Source: Breviolum minutum Mf 1.05b.01 (lineage: Eukaryota > Sar > Dinophyceae > Suessiales > Symbiodiniaceae). From it: a DNA stretch of 64,000 nucleotides. Below, in pieces: positions 49,947 through 61,100 of the stretch. How positions within the stretch are numbered: the first letter of the stretch is position 1; the number at the start of each line of letters is the position of its first letter. The stretch spans positions 17,371 through 81,370 of the forward strand of contig DF239756.1 of assembly GCA_000507305.1 (NCBI GenBank). Direction: 5' to 3'. The notes under the pieces were generated by a model, which was not told the origin of the DNA, did not search any database, and worked only from the letters and a program-made list of their open reading frames with translations. The position numbers and the translations under genes are program-made.

Positions 49947-52407
49947 GAAAGTGTGTGTTGGGGGAAGGAAAACAAAACTCGGGCCACGTATCACTAAGTG
50001 AATCAACAAGGAGTTTGGAGTCTTCTTCATCAAAAATGCGAGATGGCTCATCGGCTATATTTAGTTCCGAAGGAATCCATCTTATTGCTAAGAAAATATT
50101 CCTACTAAAGCAGTATGCAGCCATCTTTCTAATGATCACCAGCAACTTAAAATTCTTGCTTCTAAACCTCTCAATGGACAACACAACTGACATGTTGTCG
50201 CACAAGAGCAACTGACGAATGGAGTGGCCATGACTAGTGAGAGCAATGCGCCTCAATGTTTTCAGCACTGTGCGAGCTTCAAGGGTCAGGATCCCCTCTC
50301 TGTGAGTCCATCGTCCCCACATAGTTGGCATCCAAAGTCGACGCACCAGCCCCGCTGCAGGAACTTCTGGAAAGCCTTTGTCAAGCTCCCACCCAGCTTC
50401 AAGCAACAGCTGATGACCTGACCGGCTTGAACGAAGCCATGTGTCATCCTTGCGCTCAAATCCAGCTGCAACCAGCGCAGACTCGCGAGCACTGTGCCCA
50501 GCAGCCCTTCTGAAACGAGTCCTCTCCAGGACCCTCCCAACATCTGCAACTTCCTGTTTGGGCCACCAAGCTTGACACACACCATAGCCGCTGAGGCTAG
50601 AATCCGAAGAAGCGACTAGCCCATTCCATTGCCTCCACCAGTCCTGCACCAAAAGAAAGAGCAGACCACTGAATGCCCTCAGCTCATCTCTGACGGACTT
50701 CCAAAGTGGCGCACTCTGACTGTAGTGCCTGATGAACTTGTATACTGCATGAAACACTGAAAGACTCTGCCGGTTCATCAGACCAGCAAAAGTGCAGTGA
50801 CCCACAATCACCTCAAGCAACTTACCAGTGCAGCGGCCCCTTTTCAAAAGAGCTTTGATCCCATGGTGTATCTTCCACAGACGCTCATTGCTGACTCGGC
50901 TTCGAAGACGGTTGCCCTCAACAGTACATCCCAAAGCATCCGTGGCACCGGAAGAAATCTCGCTCCCATGAAGTAAGAGCCCTGCACCATTGAAAGCAGC
51001 CTGAAGATCTCTCATAACATCTTCGACTGACTCCTTTTGAGGATGCAACACCCCCAAGTTGTCCACATAGACGTAGTAGTGTTTATCCACATCGCACTGG
51101 CCACCTTGTCCAACCCTTAGCACAACTGGAGGTCCTCGGTCATGAACAAGGAATGATTTGCGAAGGGATGGCACATTTCCAGCTATGTTCTGATTCGCCA
51201 TCTGGGCAAAATATAGCGCCCAAGAGAAGCCTTGGCAAAGACTTCCAGCACAAGGATATATGGGGTCAAGTGGGCCCAAAATTTTTCCATCCACACAGTG
51301 TCCAATCATACCCACCACCTTGGCAGGAACAGGATTCCAGCAAAAGTAGCGGGCCATCCAGTGGGGAACCCGCATCCGATGAAAGCAATCACGGACATCT
51401 GACAGCCCCAAGAAAACCTCAAAAGCAGACTGCACCTGATCATCTCCGAGAAGATCACCATCAAGTGAAAGTTCAAAACGACCAAAGCCTTCTGCAGTCA
51501 TGAGGCCAACAGGTGGAGGATCACGGAAAAGCTGGTTACTTCGACGAGCATCCGTGATCATCCTGAGCTTGGTCCGGTTGCTCTTGTAGACAAAGAAAAC
51601 CCCCACATGGCACTGTGGCTTGGTGGTGTACTGGAAGTATCCAATGCTGGCCAACTTGGACACCAACTTGTTGTACTCCTTCCGGTTGAACTTCAAGATA
51701 GGATCCCAGTAAGGCTCAACCGGCGTTCGCATGTCCACCAAATCACTCTTGGATCGCATCATCAGCTCTGAACCCTCCTCCAAATACTTCTGATCATCAT
51801 CTCCCAAAACTGAGCCCAGAAGCGGACAGTTTGTGATGTCCTCTGGCAGGGAAACAAGATCGGCTTGGTAGGATGCGAGAGTCATATGGGCGCCTGACCC
51901 ATCATAAGGATCAGCTCCCTTGAGAAGCGCTCTTAGGGCTTCCTCAGGTTTTGGCGCACCTCCCTTGGGCTCCTGGTCGTAGATCAGGCCTTCCATTCGA
52001 GATAACACCATGTCATGCATACCACCAAGATGATCACCATCCAGGTCACCGCAACCAGCCATCCAGTTCAAAGCAAACACGGCCTCATTGCAGTTTTCAT
52101 TGGCTCTCCGAATTCTGTCTCGCCTTTGTGCGACTGTACGACTAACCCCCTTTTTTGGAGGCAAACTTGCAAAGTATGGCAGAGGGAACAAATCAGCACC
52201 ACCAAATCTAGATTGCGAAGATGGTCCAGCATGTCCCCTTCCGCCACAAGCTCTGAATTCTTTCAACCCGCCATGGCGCAGAGCATCACACATGACGGGC
52301 ACTTGCTTTCTAGGAGTCCCCCTGCCCACCACCACCCTTTGGCCTGCGAGGCGGCTTGGGTGGTTTCTTGGGCAATGCATCCACCACATCAGTGGCACCA
52401 TCTTCAA
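49315..52407 (-). CDS. Reverse transcriptase with RNase H (pol)
   Basis: Up to 1030 codons. Reverse transcriptase motifs in order: RMITDARRSNQ, LSDVRDCFHRMRVP with the first catalytic Asp at residue 337, GSLCQGFSWALYFAQ, and YVDN at residues 447-450 (51069-51058), where the second catalytic Asp is replaced by Asn. RNase H residues are Asp602 (SSDSSLSGYG), Glu710 (LTLEARTVL), Asp737 (LLLCDNMSVV) and Asp786 (NIADEPSR). The ATG at 52407 lies inside gag in a +1 frame, so the natural product may arise by frameshift rather than by initiation there. The last 200 or so codons after RNase H overlap the recombinase frame, are low-complexity, and may not be functional protein. It copies the element's RNA into DNA. 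Confidence 0.9.
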   Translation of the reverse strand: MKMVPLMWWMHCPRNHPSRLAGQRVVVGRGTPRKQVPVMCDALRHGGLKEFRACGGRGHAGPSSQSRFGGADLFPLPYFASLPPKKGVSRTVAQRRDRIRRANENCNEAVFALNWMAGCGDLDGDHLGGMHDMVLSRMEGLIYDQEPKGGAPKPEEALRALLKGADPYDGSGAHMTLASYQADLVSLPEDITNCPLLGSVLGDDDQKYLEEGSELMMRSKSDLVDMRTPVEPYWDPILKFNRKEYNKLVSKLASIGYFQYTTKPQCHVGVFFVYKSNRTKLRMITDARRSNQLFRDPPPVGLMTAEGFGRFELSLDGDLLGDDQVQSAFEVFLGLSDVRDCFHRMRVPHWMARYFCWNPVPAKVVGMIGHCVDGKILGPLDPIYPCAGSLCQGFSWALYFAQMANQNIAGNVPSLRKSFLVHDRGPPVVLRVGQGGQCDVDKHYYVYVDNLGVLHPQKESVEDVMRDLQAAFNGAGLLLHGSEISSGATDALGCTVEGNRLRSRVSNERLWKIHHGIKALLKRGRCTGKLLEVIVGHCTFAGLMNRQSLSVFHAVYKFIRHYSQSAPLWKSVRDELRAFSGLLFLLVQDWWRQWNGLVASSDSSLSGYGVCQAWWPKQEVADVGRVLERTRFRRAAGHSARESALVAAGFERKDDTWLRSSRSGHQLLLEAGWELDKGFPEVPAAGLVRRLWMPTMWGRWTHREGILTLEARTVLKTLRRIALTSHGHSIRQLLLCDNMSVVLSIERFRSKNFKLLVIIRKMAAYCFSRNIFLAIRWIPSELNIADEPSRIFDEEDSKLLVDSLSDTWPEFCFPSPNTHFHEPKAGAAAKQQQQLSGPKWNSQDWKSKLKEKGVASGSGDHSRFRPQTDQEGEVSGSVFKPAEAVAAEAGEDTPVARNASGAQEVVGGDSDDSKGSCGRDILQLRRKQHFVRVQGREKRRQASWLAKQEKRRLESIGGLQDGGCEGQAQPFGECCGHGACEDSLHEPSSRLHGFCEETSPGHGSGCGYGPGFGDVFQRALHERGGQLWRL

Positions 52408-53782
52408 GAGCTACAACTGGGGCTCCACGAAGCTCTCGGACTTTCTGACGGGCTTGAAGAAGTTCTAACTCCTCCTTGTTGCGTTTGACTGCATAGGTTT
52501 TGAAGACAGGGCTCACTATGTCTTCAGGAGACGACTGGCCTGTGAAGATCTTGGCATTCTCCCAGCTTGGTTTTGATGGATTCATGTAAGCATCAACAAT
52601 GGCTTGAATTCGACGACAAACCACCTCCATGCTCATCAGACTGGGAATGTTGACCTGATCATAGGTGCCAGCCAGAAAGAGGACCTCCGTGAGCATCTTC
52701 ATCTCATGGAAGGTACGATCTGTCGGCTCCAAATGCTTGGCCCTAGCCCAGAGTTGCATCCATAGTCTCGGGTCTCCCCCTTGATGCAAGGTGTGCTTCA
52801 ACAAGTGCAGTGCGGTGCAAGGCCCATCAATCGGTTTGGAATCTTGCACTGGTTTAAATGACTCTGAGCACACCTCCTTCCACGCCTTGTAGCGCTCCCC
52901 ATGAGTATCATAGTCAACCCACAAAGTTCTCACATCTCCATGCGGGCTGTCATCCTCAGGGTCGCCCACAGGTGGCACATCCTTCGAAGAACCAGCACGA
53001 GGAGCATCCAGAAGAACCTCAGCAGGTCCTACAAATATCTTCCTCCTGACATCTGCATATCCAGCTGCATCTGCAACGGGAATGAGCTCAATCTTCACCC
53101 ACACATTCTTACGAAGTGCCATTGCAGTACGATCTCCAGCCTGGATATCTGAGTCAGGATTCAGACAAACTTCCTGACCAAGAAGAAGCCCCCCCAAAGG
53201 TTCGGCCGCCACCCACACACTGTCCGGAGGAGCGGCTGCCACAATGCGAGCATTCTTCGGTGATGCTCCACCAGACTTCGGACTGTCACCAAAAGCTTCG
53301 GGGCCACGAGCATCCGCCGCCCCCTTTCCCCTCATTCGATGCCTCACAAAGTTGCCTCCAAAAAAGCTCTCGAAGGTCACAAGATCTCCAGCAGCATTTC
53401 GGACATGGGACGGATGATCAACAGTCAGTCCCTCGTCCGTGGCAGCAGCAAGGGAGTCCCGAATCACTTTCCTGATAATCTCATCTGTGAAGCGCTCTCT
53501 GAATCGATAAGATCGCCGAATGTTTCTGGGGACACCCAGCTTCTCAGTCAGCCCTCTCAGCCTTGTTGGACCGCTCTCACCTTTGCAGTTGATCTTTTCC
53601 CGATACAGGTCACCATCCGGGGTGTATATGTACACCTCATCTCCACTCACTATCAAACCTATGAGGACCTCATGCCACACATTGTCATCGGCATACCAGA
53701 CAAATGCTCTAGTACCAGGAACGATGTTCTGATAGTACTCCACCTCCACGTCTCCTAGATCCTCCGTGGAAAGTTTCGCCAT
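52310..53782 (-). CDS. Retrotransposon gag-like protein (ORF1)
   Basis: 490 codons. Residues 20-65 look like a small beta-barrel (FVWYADDNVWHEVLIG, EVYIYTPDGDLYREKI). A second similar unit starts near residue 190 (SVWVAAEPLGGLLLGQEV). A helical region from about residue 310 (HLLKHTLHQGGDPRLWMQLW, SMEVVCRRIQAIVDAYMNPS) matches the conserved core of gag-like proteins in abundant dinoflagellate elements, as I remember them. The C-terminus is basic and proline/glycine-rich (KKPPKPPRRPKGGGGQGDS). It probably packages element RNA. It overlaps pol by 98 bases. A run of five Gs lies just before its stop (52322-52318), a possible slip site for +1 entry into pol. The ATG at 53782 gives the full domain, and no longer upstream start is evident. 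Confidence 0.85.
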   Translation of the reverse strand: MAKLSTEDLGDVEVEYYQNIVPGTRAFVWYADDNVWHEVLIGLIVSGDEVYIYTPDGDLYREKINCKGESGPTRLRGLTEKLGVPRNIRRSYRFRERFTDEIIRKVIRDSLAAATDEGLTVDHPSHVRNAAGDLVTFESFFGGNFVRHRMRGKGAADARGPEAFGDSPKSGGASPKNARIVAAAPPDSVWVAAEPLGGLLLGQEVCLNPDSDIQAGDRTAMALRKNVWVKIELIPVADAAGYADVRRKIFVGPAEVLLDAPRAGSSKDVPPVGDPEDDSPHGDVRTLWVDYDTHGERYKAWKEVCSESFKPVQDSKPIDGPCTALHLLKHTLHQGGDPRLWMQLWARAKHLEPTDRTFHEMKMLTEVLFLAGTYDQVNIPSLMSMEVVCRRIQAIVDAYMNPSKPSWENAKIFTGQSSPEDIVSPVFKTYAVKRNKEELELLQARQKVRELRGAPVVALEDGATDVVDALPKKPPKPPRRPKGGGGQGDS

Positions 53783-55914
53783 CTGAAGGCCGTGCCAGTC
53801 TACACCAGCACACTCCAGTCAAAACACCACCAGTCAAAAAAGAGACGGAGCAACCCAGCACCAAAGTCCAGCTTGAGTCCCCAACTGATCTGCAGGATGG
53901 GGTTGATGTGTCTTCTAATGGCAGCACGTCTGCACAGTTGCAATGAACCTGTAGAGGCTCAGCCACGGGACGATCCAACCTATGACCCTCACGGATCAAA
54001 ATAGATAGCAACTGCACACCAAGTGCATGCCAAAACTTCATACCCTTCAGAGCCCTTGAGAATTCAATGCGACAAAACATGACCAAACTGACAAGACATT
54101 CACGTGTTTCACACCAACATATATAATATATACATCATATAACACATATAGATATACATATGTATATCCCAGTGTTAATGACTGGAGTGTCTTGTTGGTC
54201 TGAGAGTCGTCACCAGCAAACAGAGTACAGGTGCCAAGGAAAAGTGTTTCTGCTTCTCCATTAAGGATTCACTACAGGATTTTGTGCAATAGATGGCATC
54301 CAAAATCATCACATCTTTTAGGGATCCATGGGAATCCCTATGTTTCCAGCAAAGTGGATCCGATGCCACGTGGACACTGCCAGGTTGCTTGAACATCAAC
54401 TCTCCAGGCTGCGGGAAGGATGTCCATGGTGCTTCTGGATATTGGGCTGCCTGCAGAGTCGGTGTAATGTGTCATGTTTCGGCAAAAACTGATCAACACC
54501 TCTGTTCTCGAATGTAGATATGTGGGTTGATTTTGGCAGAAAAATACAATAAAGATGTTGATGGGCCCCACCCTTCACTCGCATACACATACAAAAGCAT
54601 CCAAATACATAGAACTTGCATAGAAACTGCAATTGATTGAAGTTGCTGCCACATACCTATTTTGCGTTGCTACGTTTGTACATCTTTGACTTGCTAATTT
54701 TCTCCGTATGTCTCTCCGAAACCGACCTGAGCTCCTTCAACAGGCACCTGGCAACACATCTGAGCTGTGTTAAAAAATGTGCACGAGTCCAGAACCGCTC
54801 CTTTTTGTGTACTTGTGGCTTGCAATCTTTTTTCAAAAATCGCTCCTTTCAGAATTTCTGGCAAGCAAAAACACTGCACCTGAATCACATAATCATCGAG
54901 TCCAAAGGCAGGTGTCTCCCCACAGTCGCCGAAGAACTCAGCCAGCAGCAGCGCAGAAGTGCTATCATTTGACAAGCTGACAGGCATGGTTCCCTAGCCC
55001 TCTGTCCATCCAAAGACACAAGAGTTTTTATATGATAGTTCCAGCAAGAATCAACCAGTAGATTTTACATAGTTTTACCTTGAATGCTCTACTTAGTACA
55101 ATGTTCTTGAAGATTCTTGATGGCGGATCAATCATATGCAACTGCCCATGAAAGTTGGATCCCGAAGCTCACTTGGCACCCAACACATGCAACTCGATGC
55201 TCCCACTCGCCGCGTTCCTGCGACAGTGAGAAACACGGCTAAGGGTGCTTGCTGCCAGTTCCTTTCCATAGGCATCGCAGAACTTCATGCTTCACTCCAG
55301 TACAACAGAAAAGTATCTGTAGAAATGGTTATTTCTGTGTTCACAAGTTTGTCACGAAAGACACCTGTTCAGAAGCTATTCGGTCACGTGGCTTCATCTG
55401 CCAAGGTTGATTCAAATGTGTTTCTCCCCAATGGACTCTTTGGCTTCAAGTCATGTATTCTGTGCCTTGATCCTGTGGGACTTAGCACATACACGTCCAT
55501 GCAAGACCATTATCCTTATGAGAATGCCGCATGCGATCGTAGCGAACAAGTGCCTGCATGTCTACAAGTGGACAGGCCTGGGACCAATGCAGCTATACAG
55601 TATCTATACTGACTACAGGCACAAACGCCGTCTACATGCATGCAATCGTACACGTCCAAGGATAGGCACATCATCTTTTTGTACGCCCATGTCCATTGCA
55701 TTGCATTCCGGTGAAGGCCCGCCTCGAATTCCTTGGAGCTGTGGGCCATGTTCCCCAAAGCGTCCTGTGGGATGCAGGATTCGACTGGCCAACAAAGCTT
55801 ATAGAACCTGCTCAGTGGCGCAGGGTTTCACCTTCGCAAAGTATGATGACCTCAACGAATCTTGCTCCAGAACGAGGCTGAGTGAGATACGCCAGCCCCT
55901 TCACAGGAGTGTTC

Positions 55915-56108
55915 AGTGTCCTGTTGGTCTTGTTCTTGTTCATGATATTGGTCTGTTCTTGTTCGTATTTCCGTTCTTCTTTCTTGTTCTTGTTCATGTT
56001 CTTGCTCATATTATTCATATTATTGCTTTTGTCTTTGTTCTTGTTCTTGTTTATGTTCTGGTTCACATTCCTCATGTTATTGTTTTGGTCCTTGTCTTGT
56101 TCACGTTT
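55915..56108. repeat. Degenerate TTGTTC / GTTCTTGTTCATG repeat
   Basis: A pyrimidine- and G-rich low-complexity run dominated by GTTCTTGTTC units, related to the run at 56640-56860. Confidence 0.85.
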
Positions 56109-56639
56109 TTGCAGATGGCCTGAAAGCCGGTCCTATTTTTCAGACCACGGCATATATGTGTAAGATGCCCAGAGTCAGGATTCGCTGGCATGCCCAGCAT
56201 TTCGTGGACGTTGATTGTTGCCCGGGCACACCCGGAAAGAGAAATTGTTGCAGAGCAAATTTGGGAATTTGAAAAAAAAAACATCAACTTTCAAAAATGT
56301 GCATTTCGTGAGGAGCTCGGAGCATTTTCGGAAAAGGAACATTCAAAATGTTTTTGCGTTTTCGTTGGGAGGAATGATAACGTCCTTTGGAATTGCACAC
56401 ATGTTCGATGCTACGCAACTGATGGAGTCAGTCACCTGGTCCCTGTCCAAAGCTGCTGCAAGTTCACACTAGCGCTGCAGAGAACATCAAAGATTGGGTG
56501 CCAAATTACTTGTCCGCACAAAGGCATCTCATGGCATCTCATGGCCATCACAGGTAAAGCCTTGAAGCACTGACATCAATTGCACCTTGGTCTACAAAAA
56601 AGGACCGGTTTCCAGGGCGCCGGGATGTTTCTTTTCTTA

Positions 56640-56860
56640 TTTGTGTTCCCGTTCTTTTTCAGTGATTGTTTTTGTCATTGTTCCCGCTCATGATCTTGTT
56701 CTTTTCATGTTCTTGTTCCTGTTCCTGTGATTGTTCTTGTTCATCTTATTGCTTTTGTTCTTATGGTGATCTTGCTTTTCTGTCGCTGCTTGCTAATGCT
56801 ATCAATTGTTGCCTGCGGTTGTTGTTATTGTTGCTGTTGCTGATATTTGTGTCTCTGCCG
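56640..56860. repeat. Second degenerate TTGTTC repeat block
   Basis: The same hexamer family as 55915-56108, grading into GTTGTTATTGTTGCTGTTGC at its right end. Confidence 0.8.
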
Positions 56861-57639
56861 GTGCTTGCTGTTTTTACTGCCGATACGTTTGTCGATGAAG
56901 TTGTTAATATTGTTGATTTGTGGCATAACTTACTCTTGGAACAGCGGTGATTTCATGTGCGGTGGGGTCAACTTTAACATTTGTGCTGCAGTACTTGAAC
57001 TTGTATCCAACCAAGTGAAATGACAAATGGCTCAAGTGACCGGACCTTGCCTGAATTGCACCGGGGCCAAAGACCACTTCGTGGCGACCTCTAGCCAAAG
57101 CCAAGCTGTTTTGATTCCGGTATGAATAGTTCACTCTTGATCCCATCATGACCTGGTTCCAAGAGTTGTCGAGGCCGCACCACGACCTGAGGATCACATA
57201 GAGCCAGCATAGTCATGAAAATGGGCAAACAAATAGCTACCAGCAAAAAGAACGAATGTCAAGCACTGAAATTGATGGCAATCCCTCTCTGGTATTACAC
57301 GGGATGCAAGCACTTGAATATACCCAGGCCACCTGTGCCACCAAAACAACGTTTTTTACGACTACTCCGACTGGCGTGGAACGTCTAGAACACAGGGAAA
57401 ACCGGCCTTTGTCAGGAACGTTCGGCGAATAATGAGGAGAAACAACATACATAGCCCTCATGACTTGAATGTGGGAGTCATGTGCAAGGATGTGATGGTG
57501 ATCACAGGCTGCGCTGGCACTTGAAACCTTTTGTTGTACTCAACCTTCAGTGCAAATTGGTGATAAAGTCGTTACGAGTTGGAAATATGCAAATATTGAT
57601 TACATGCACTGCACACATGTGCAGCATTTTTGCACATAT

Positions 57640-57672
57640 AATATATATATATATGTATATTTATATGTATAT
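57640..57672. repeat. TA-rich microsatellite
   Basis: Alternating TATATA with TGTATA interruptions. Confidence 0.8.
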
Positions 57673-57892
57673 TACGTAAATTTGAATATGTTGTTACTAC
57701 TTACTTACAATTACATACTATACACTCATTTAAACACTGAAACATACACCCCCATATTTACATTAAATAATCATGTGTATATAAAAAATACGTTGTATCT
57801 AAAAGCATGTGTATGAAAGTACAAATACATTGAAATCACACTGTGTGTTTTTGACACACTTAAATCAGACTGAGACACCTCACGTGTCCACT

Positions 57893-57907
57893 ACCACTAC
57901 CACTAGG

Positions 57908-57996
<89 letters not shown>

Positions 57997-58072
57997 CTAC
58001 TANTACGATCACTACGATCACTACGATCACTACGATCACTACGATCACCACTATCACCACTATCACTACTAT

Positions 58073-58143
<71 letters not shown>

Positions 58144-58152
58144 TTACTACTA
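57893..58152. repeat. CTA trinucleotide array interrupted by a 9-bp repeat
   Basis: A run of CTA units (57893-58002), then about five TACGATCAC nonamers and related TATCACCAC units (58003-58078), then more CTA units (to 58152). One ambiguous base lies at the junction near 58003. The 114-codon plus-strand and serine-rich minus-strand frames here are translations of the repeat, not genes. Confidence 0.95.
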
Positions 58153-61100
58153 GAACTGCATCCGAAGCTCAACAGCATTCTCTCCTGCTTGGTATAGTAT
58201 TCTTCTTCTTGTGATTGTTTGTACATCTTGAAACTTGAAAACACTGCGCCAAATTCAAGAGCTACATTTAGTCCCAACTTAACTGTTCAATGCATCCGGC
58301 ATGAATAAGAGCTAGAAGCGACCTCGTGAAAGGGAGACTGTGAGAACTAAACTTCTACATAAGTGGCCGGCATTCCAAGTTACCAACTGTAAGTAGAAAG
58401 GACACCACTTTTTCAAGATGTTGAAGTTGCTTTGCTTTGCTCTGCTTGCAGGCAGTGCTTGAGTTTCTTTGATGTAGAACCACCCCTTGCTTCAGAGTAT
58501 GGCAACATCATGGCTTTTGAGGTCCAAAAAACTGGTTTGTTGTATCAGCAAACTGACGTGCGTTCCTGACAGTAACAGCCGTTTGCCGCGACCTGAGCCG
58601 CTTCATAACTGTGATATAGACGCAGGCCATAGGCCACGTCGCTTCCCCGATGTATTCTGCAAATGCCACTTGTTTAGGAAAAGGCCAAACGCTGAGATTT
58701 GACACCATGCCTCTCTGCCAGTCAAGTTATTTTGTTAATGGTGCTGACATCAGATGACTTAAAGTCTGACCGGCAGTACACGGACCATTGCAAAACATAT
58801 TTCAATATGTGTTGTATTGTTAGTCTTTGCGTCGCAACAAATGTGTTTGTCTTCGTCCATGGCTTTGTATCATTGCAGATTGGTTTGGCCCACAGAAATA
58901 TACAGCTCTAGTAAAAAGATTCTAGTAAAAAGATTCTACGTCAGTTCACGAAATTCGGATATGTGCATAAAGACATGGAAACTGTTGCTGGCCAAATCAC
59001 ATGTATGTACTTCACTGAATGCCTCAAAAGTTGCCAAAAGTGGATTAGTTTCTATGCCTCTCAACTCCAACAGCAATGCCTGTTGCATGGAGGATACATC
59101 AGAGAAAGATTTCCCCTTTCGAGGATTGAGCCGAGGTGGCCAGGCAAAATCCTAGGCGAGTTCGTTCTACGGGTCCATTCGGATAACAAGAACAGGCTGC
59201 AAAAAGAAATCGGATCCGAGGTTTACATGACTGCCTGTTGCCAAGCCAAGAAGCATTCCGTCACAAGTGAATAGATACTCAAATTATGCTGGAATTTCAC
59301 TGCTTGCATGACCAGGACTATTGGCTTGACATCAATTCAGGCTTCGAGAGTCATGAAGATCCTTGGCTTGTTCTGCGACAACTCAAGAAGAAAAGGAACA
59401 CTGCTGCACTTAGTTTCCCATCGATTTCCACTTTCCACTTTTTCAGAAGCGCTCGACAGGCCTCACATGTCACATGACAGTGACAGGTGTCGAAGTACAC
59501 TGAAGATACCACAGCGGCTTCACCTTGGCAGCTTGGCGGGGAATCTGTTGGAAACGTCGTTGAAACGATGCTCGCTCTGCAACCAAGTGCACATTCCAGG
59601 AACATAGATGAAGGTCAACTGCTTGGATCAAAATCTATTCTACCTACCCAACAAACACAGTTGCATGCTGTGTCACGGTATAATTTTGAGCTCACTTCAA
59701 CAACTGAATGATCAAGAATAAAAAGAGTGATAAAGCGCCCAGGAAAAAATGTATTGAAATTACAGAAACTATGCTAGCTGCTGCAGCACGACATCTCAGG
59801 TCTAGCCATTAGAATTCCAAGACCAACATAGACCAACATAGACCACCTACTATTTCCGTGTGGGCACAGGATGCATGGTTGCCAAACAGCAACTGCACAA
59901 AAGTAAAATTCACAGATTCCATAGTTGTACAGGGAATCCATTACGTACGATCCACCGGTTAAATCCAAAAATCGTTCACTTTGAAATATTCTGATTCAAT
60001 GTAATTCAATTATAATTGTCACCCCTGCAAATTGACGACAACAGCTTCCTTTAATCGGGCAGCGCCTGGCAATTGAAGTTAACACGCAATTGAGACCAGC
60101 TCTGGCGTTCCTTGCTGGCAAAGTTCAAAGATGGACATGAAGTTTCTTACCCATTTGGCCTGGTGCGTTTTCCACTGCACCACGAATGAATAATCTAAGA
60201 TGTGCAACGAGCAATGTATATCAACAACACATGTAAGACTTTGATTTAAAGAAAAGGATTGACATGTGCAGAATGTGTTTGTGGCTGGTGCCACCCCAAA
60301 TGATGTCATCTCCTAGTAAGTCTGAAAAACCAATCACTGCCTTTGAGATCGGGCACTTTGCTAAGTACATCAAACCTTAAACAATCCCACCCGAACAAAT
60401 GCTGCACGTCTTAGAACATGTGATTCCAATAGTATAGAAGGTTCTGTTGGATATGTCATTCGTTGGCGGTGTAAGTTGTTCCGTGTCCATGGAGTTTGAA
60501 GATGTTAGAATGATGTCTATGCGTCCATACGTCCAACTGTTTGTTGCTATCTATCCATTGTGATTCACATTCAGATCAATGTTGTGTCCCTGGCATAAAG
60601 GCAAGTCACCATTCAAAGTACCAGAGCTGTTTGCTCGCAGTCTCGCTGGAGATGCTGTTTTGTGCTGGCATCCGTGGTGACAAAAAGCCAAGCAATCACA
60701 CTTTGACACTTCAGAGCACACTTTACCCTGTTGTGGCCTTTGCCATGGGCCATGGGCCGTTGCAAAATCCGCCCGCACTGGTAGGTGCAAAAGGGCGTGT
60801 GTTTGCGGATGCACTAGCAAGGTCAAATTAGCTGGGGGAGACTCTTAAGCCAGTAAAACGCATGGTGGTTCAAAAATGCAAACACAGTTTCAGCCTCCTC
60901 CCATTTAAGAGGTTGAACGTGCACGAATGGATAATGATAATGCCAAATGCCAAGATCAAAATTGCGCGTTTTACCTGCAACTTGGCACATTTTGGCATCT
61001 TGCCATATTTTGAGTCCGTCAGAGTGGCCAAAAAAAACAAATTACTTTGCTTCGAGTAACCCCCACCATGACATGTCAAAATGCCGGTTTGACATTAATC

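Larger units (their letters stand above)
47838..53782 (-). mobile_element. DIRS-like tyrosine-recombinase retrotransposon with a cytosine methyltransferase
   Basis: A near-complete coding set of about 5.9 kb on the minus strand: gag, reverse transcriptase with RNase H, tyrosine recombinase, then a C5-type DNA methyltransferase. The recombinase in place of a DDE integrase, and the lack of LTRs or an endonuclease, place it with DIRS-type elements. Those use a tyrosine recombinase to insert a circular intermediate, so they leave no target duplication. Each successive reading frame is shifted +1 relative to the one before until the methyltransferase. I did not find convincing inverted or split direct terminal repeats between 47.4-47.8 and 53.8-54.2 kb, so the true ends are undefined. 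The coding frames are long and free of stops apart from one shift inside the recombinase, indicating a fairly recent insertion. Confidence 0.88.

Noticed and set aside
49315..50051. A single 737-residue protein fusing recombinase and methyltransferase
   Set aside because: The catalytic recombinase motifs are in another frame; the middle of the 737-codon frame has no recombinase similarity, and a better methyltransferase start exists at 48578.
40473..54117. 17-base direct match TTCACGTGTTTCACACC at about 40475 and 54101
   Set aside because: A match of this length is expected by chance at an appreciable rate in 64 kb, and no similarity extends beyond it.
55407..56123. 238-codon plus-strand open frame with a hydrophobic tail
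   Set aside because: The tail (Leu/Val/Phe/Ile) is translation of the TTGTTC repeat; the earlier part has no known motif and competes with other frames.
57010..57025. ATGGCTCAAG, similar to the end of the dinoflagellate spliced leader
   Set aside because: Only about nine bases match the 22-base leader, and no acceptor site or upstream leader sequence is present.
57809..58153. Thr/Tyr-rich and Ser-rich open frames over the CTA array
   Set aside because: They are products of the trinucleotide repeat.
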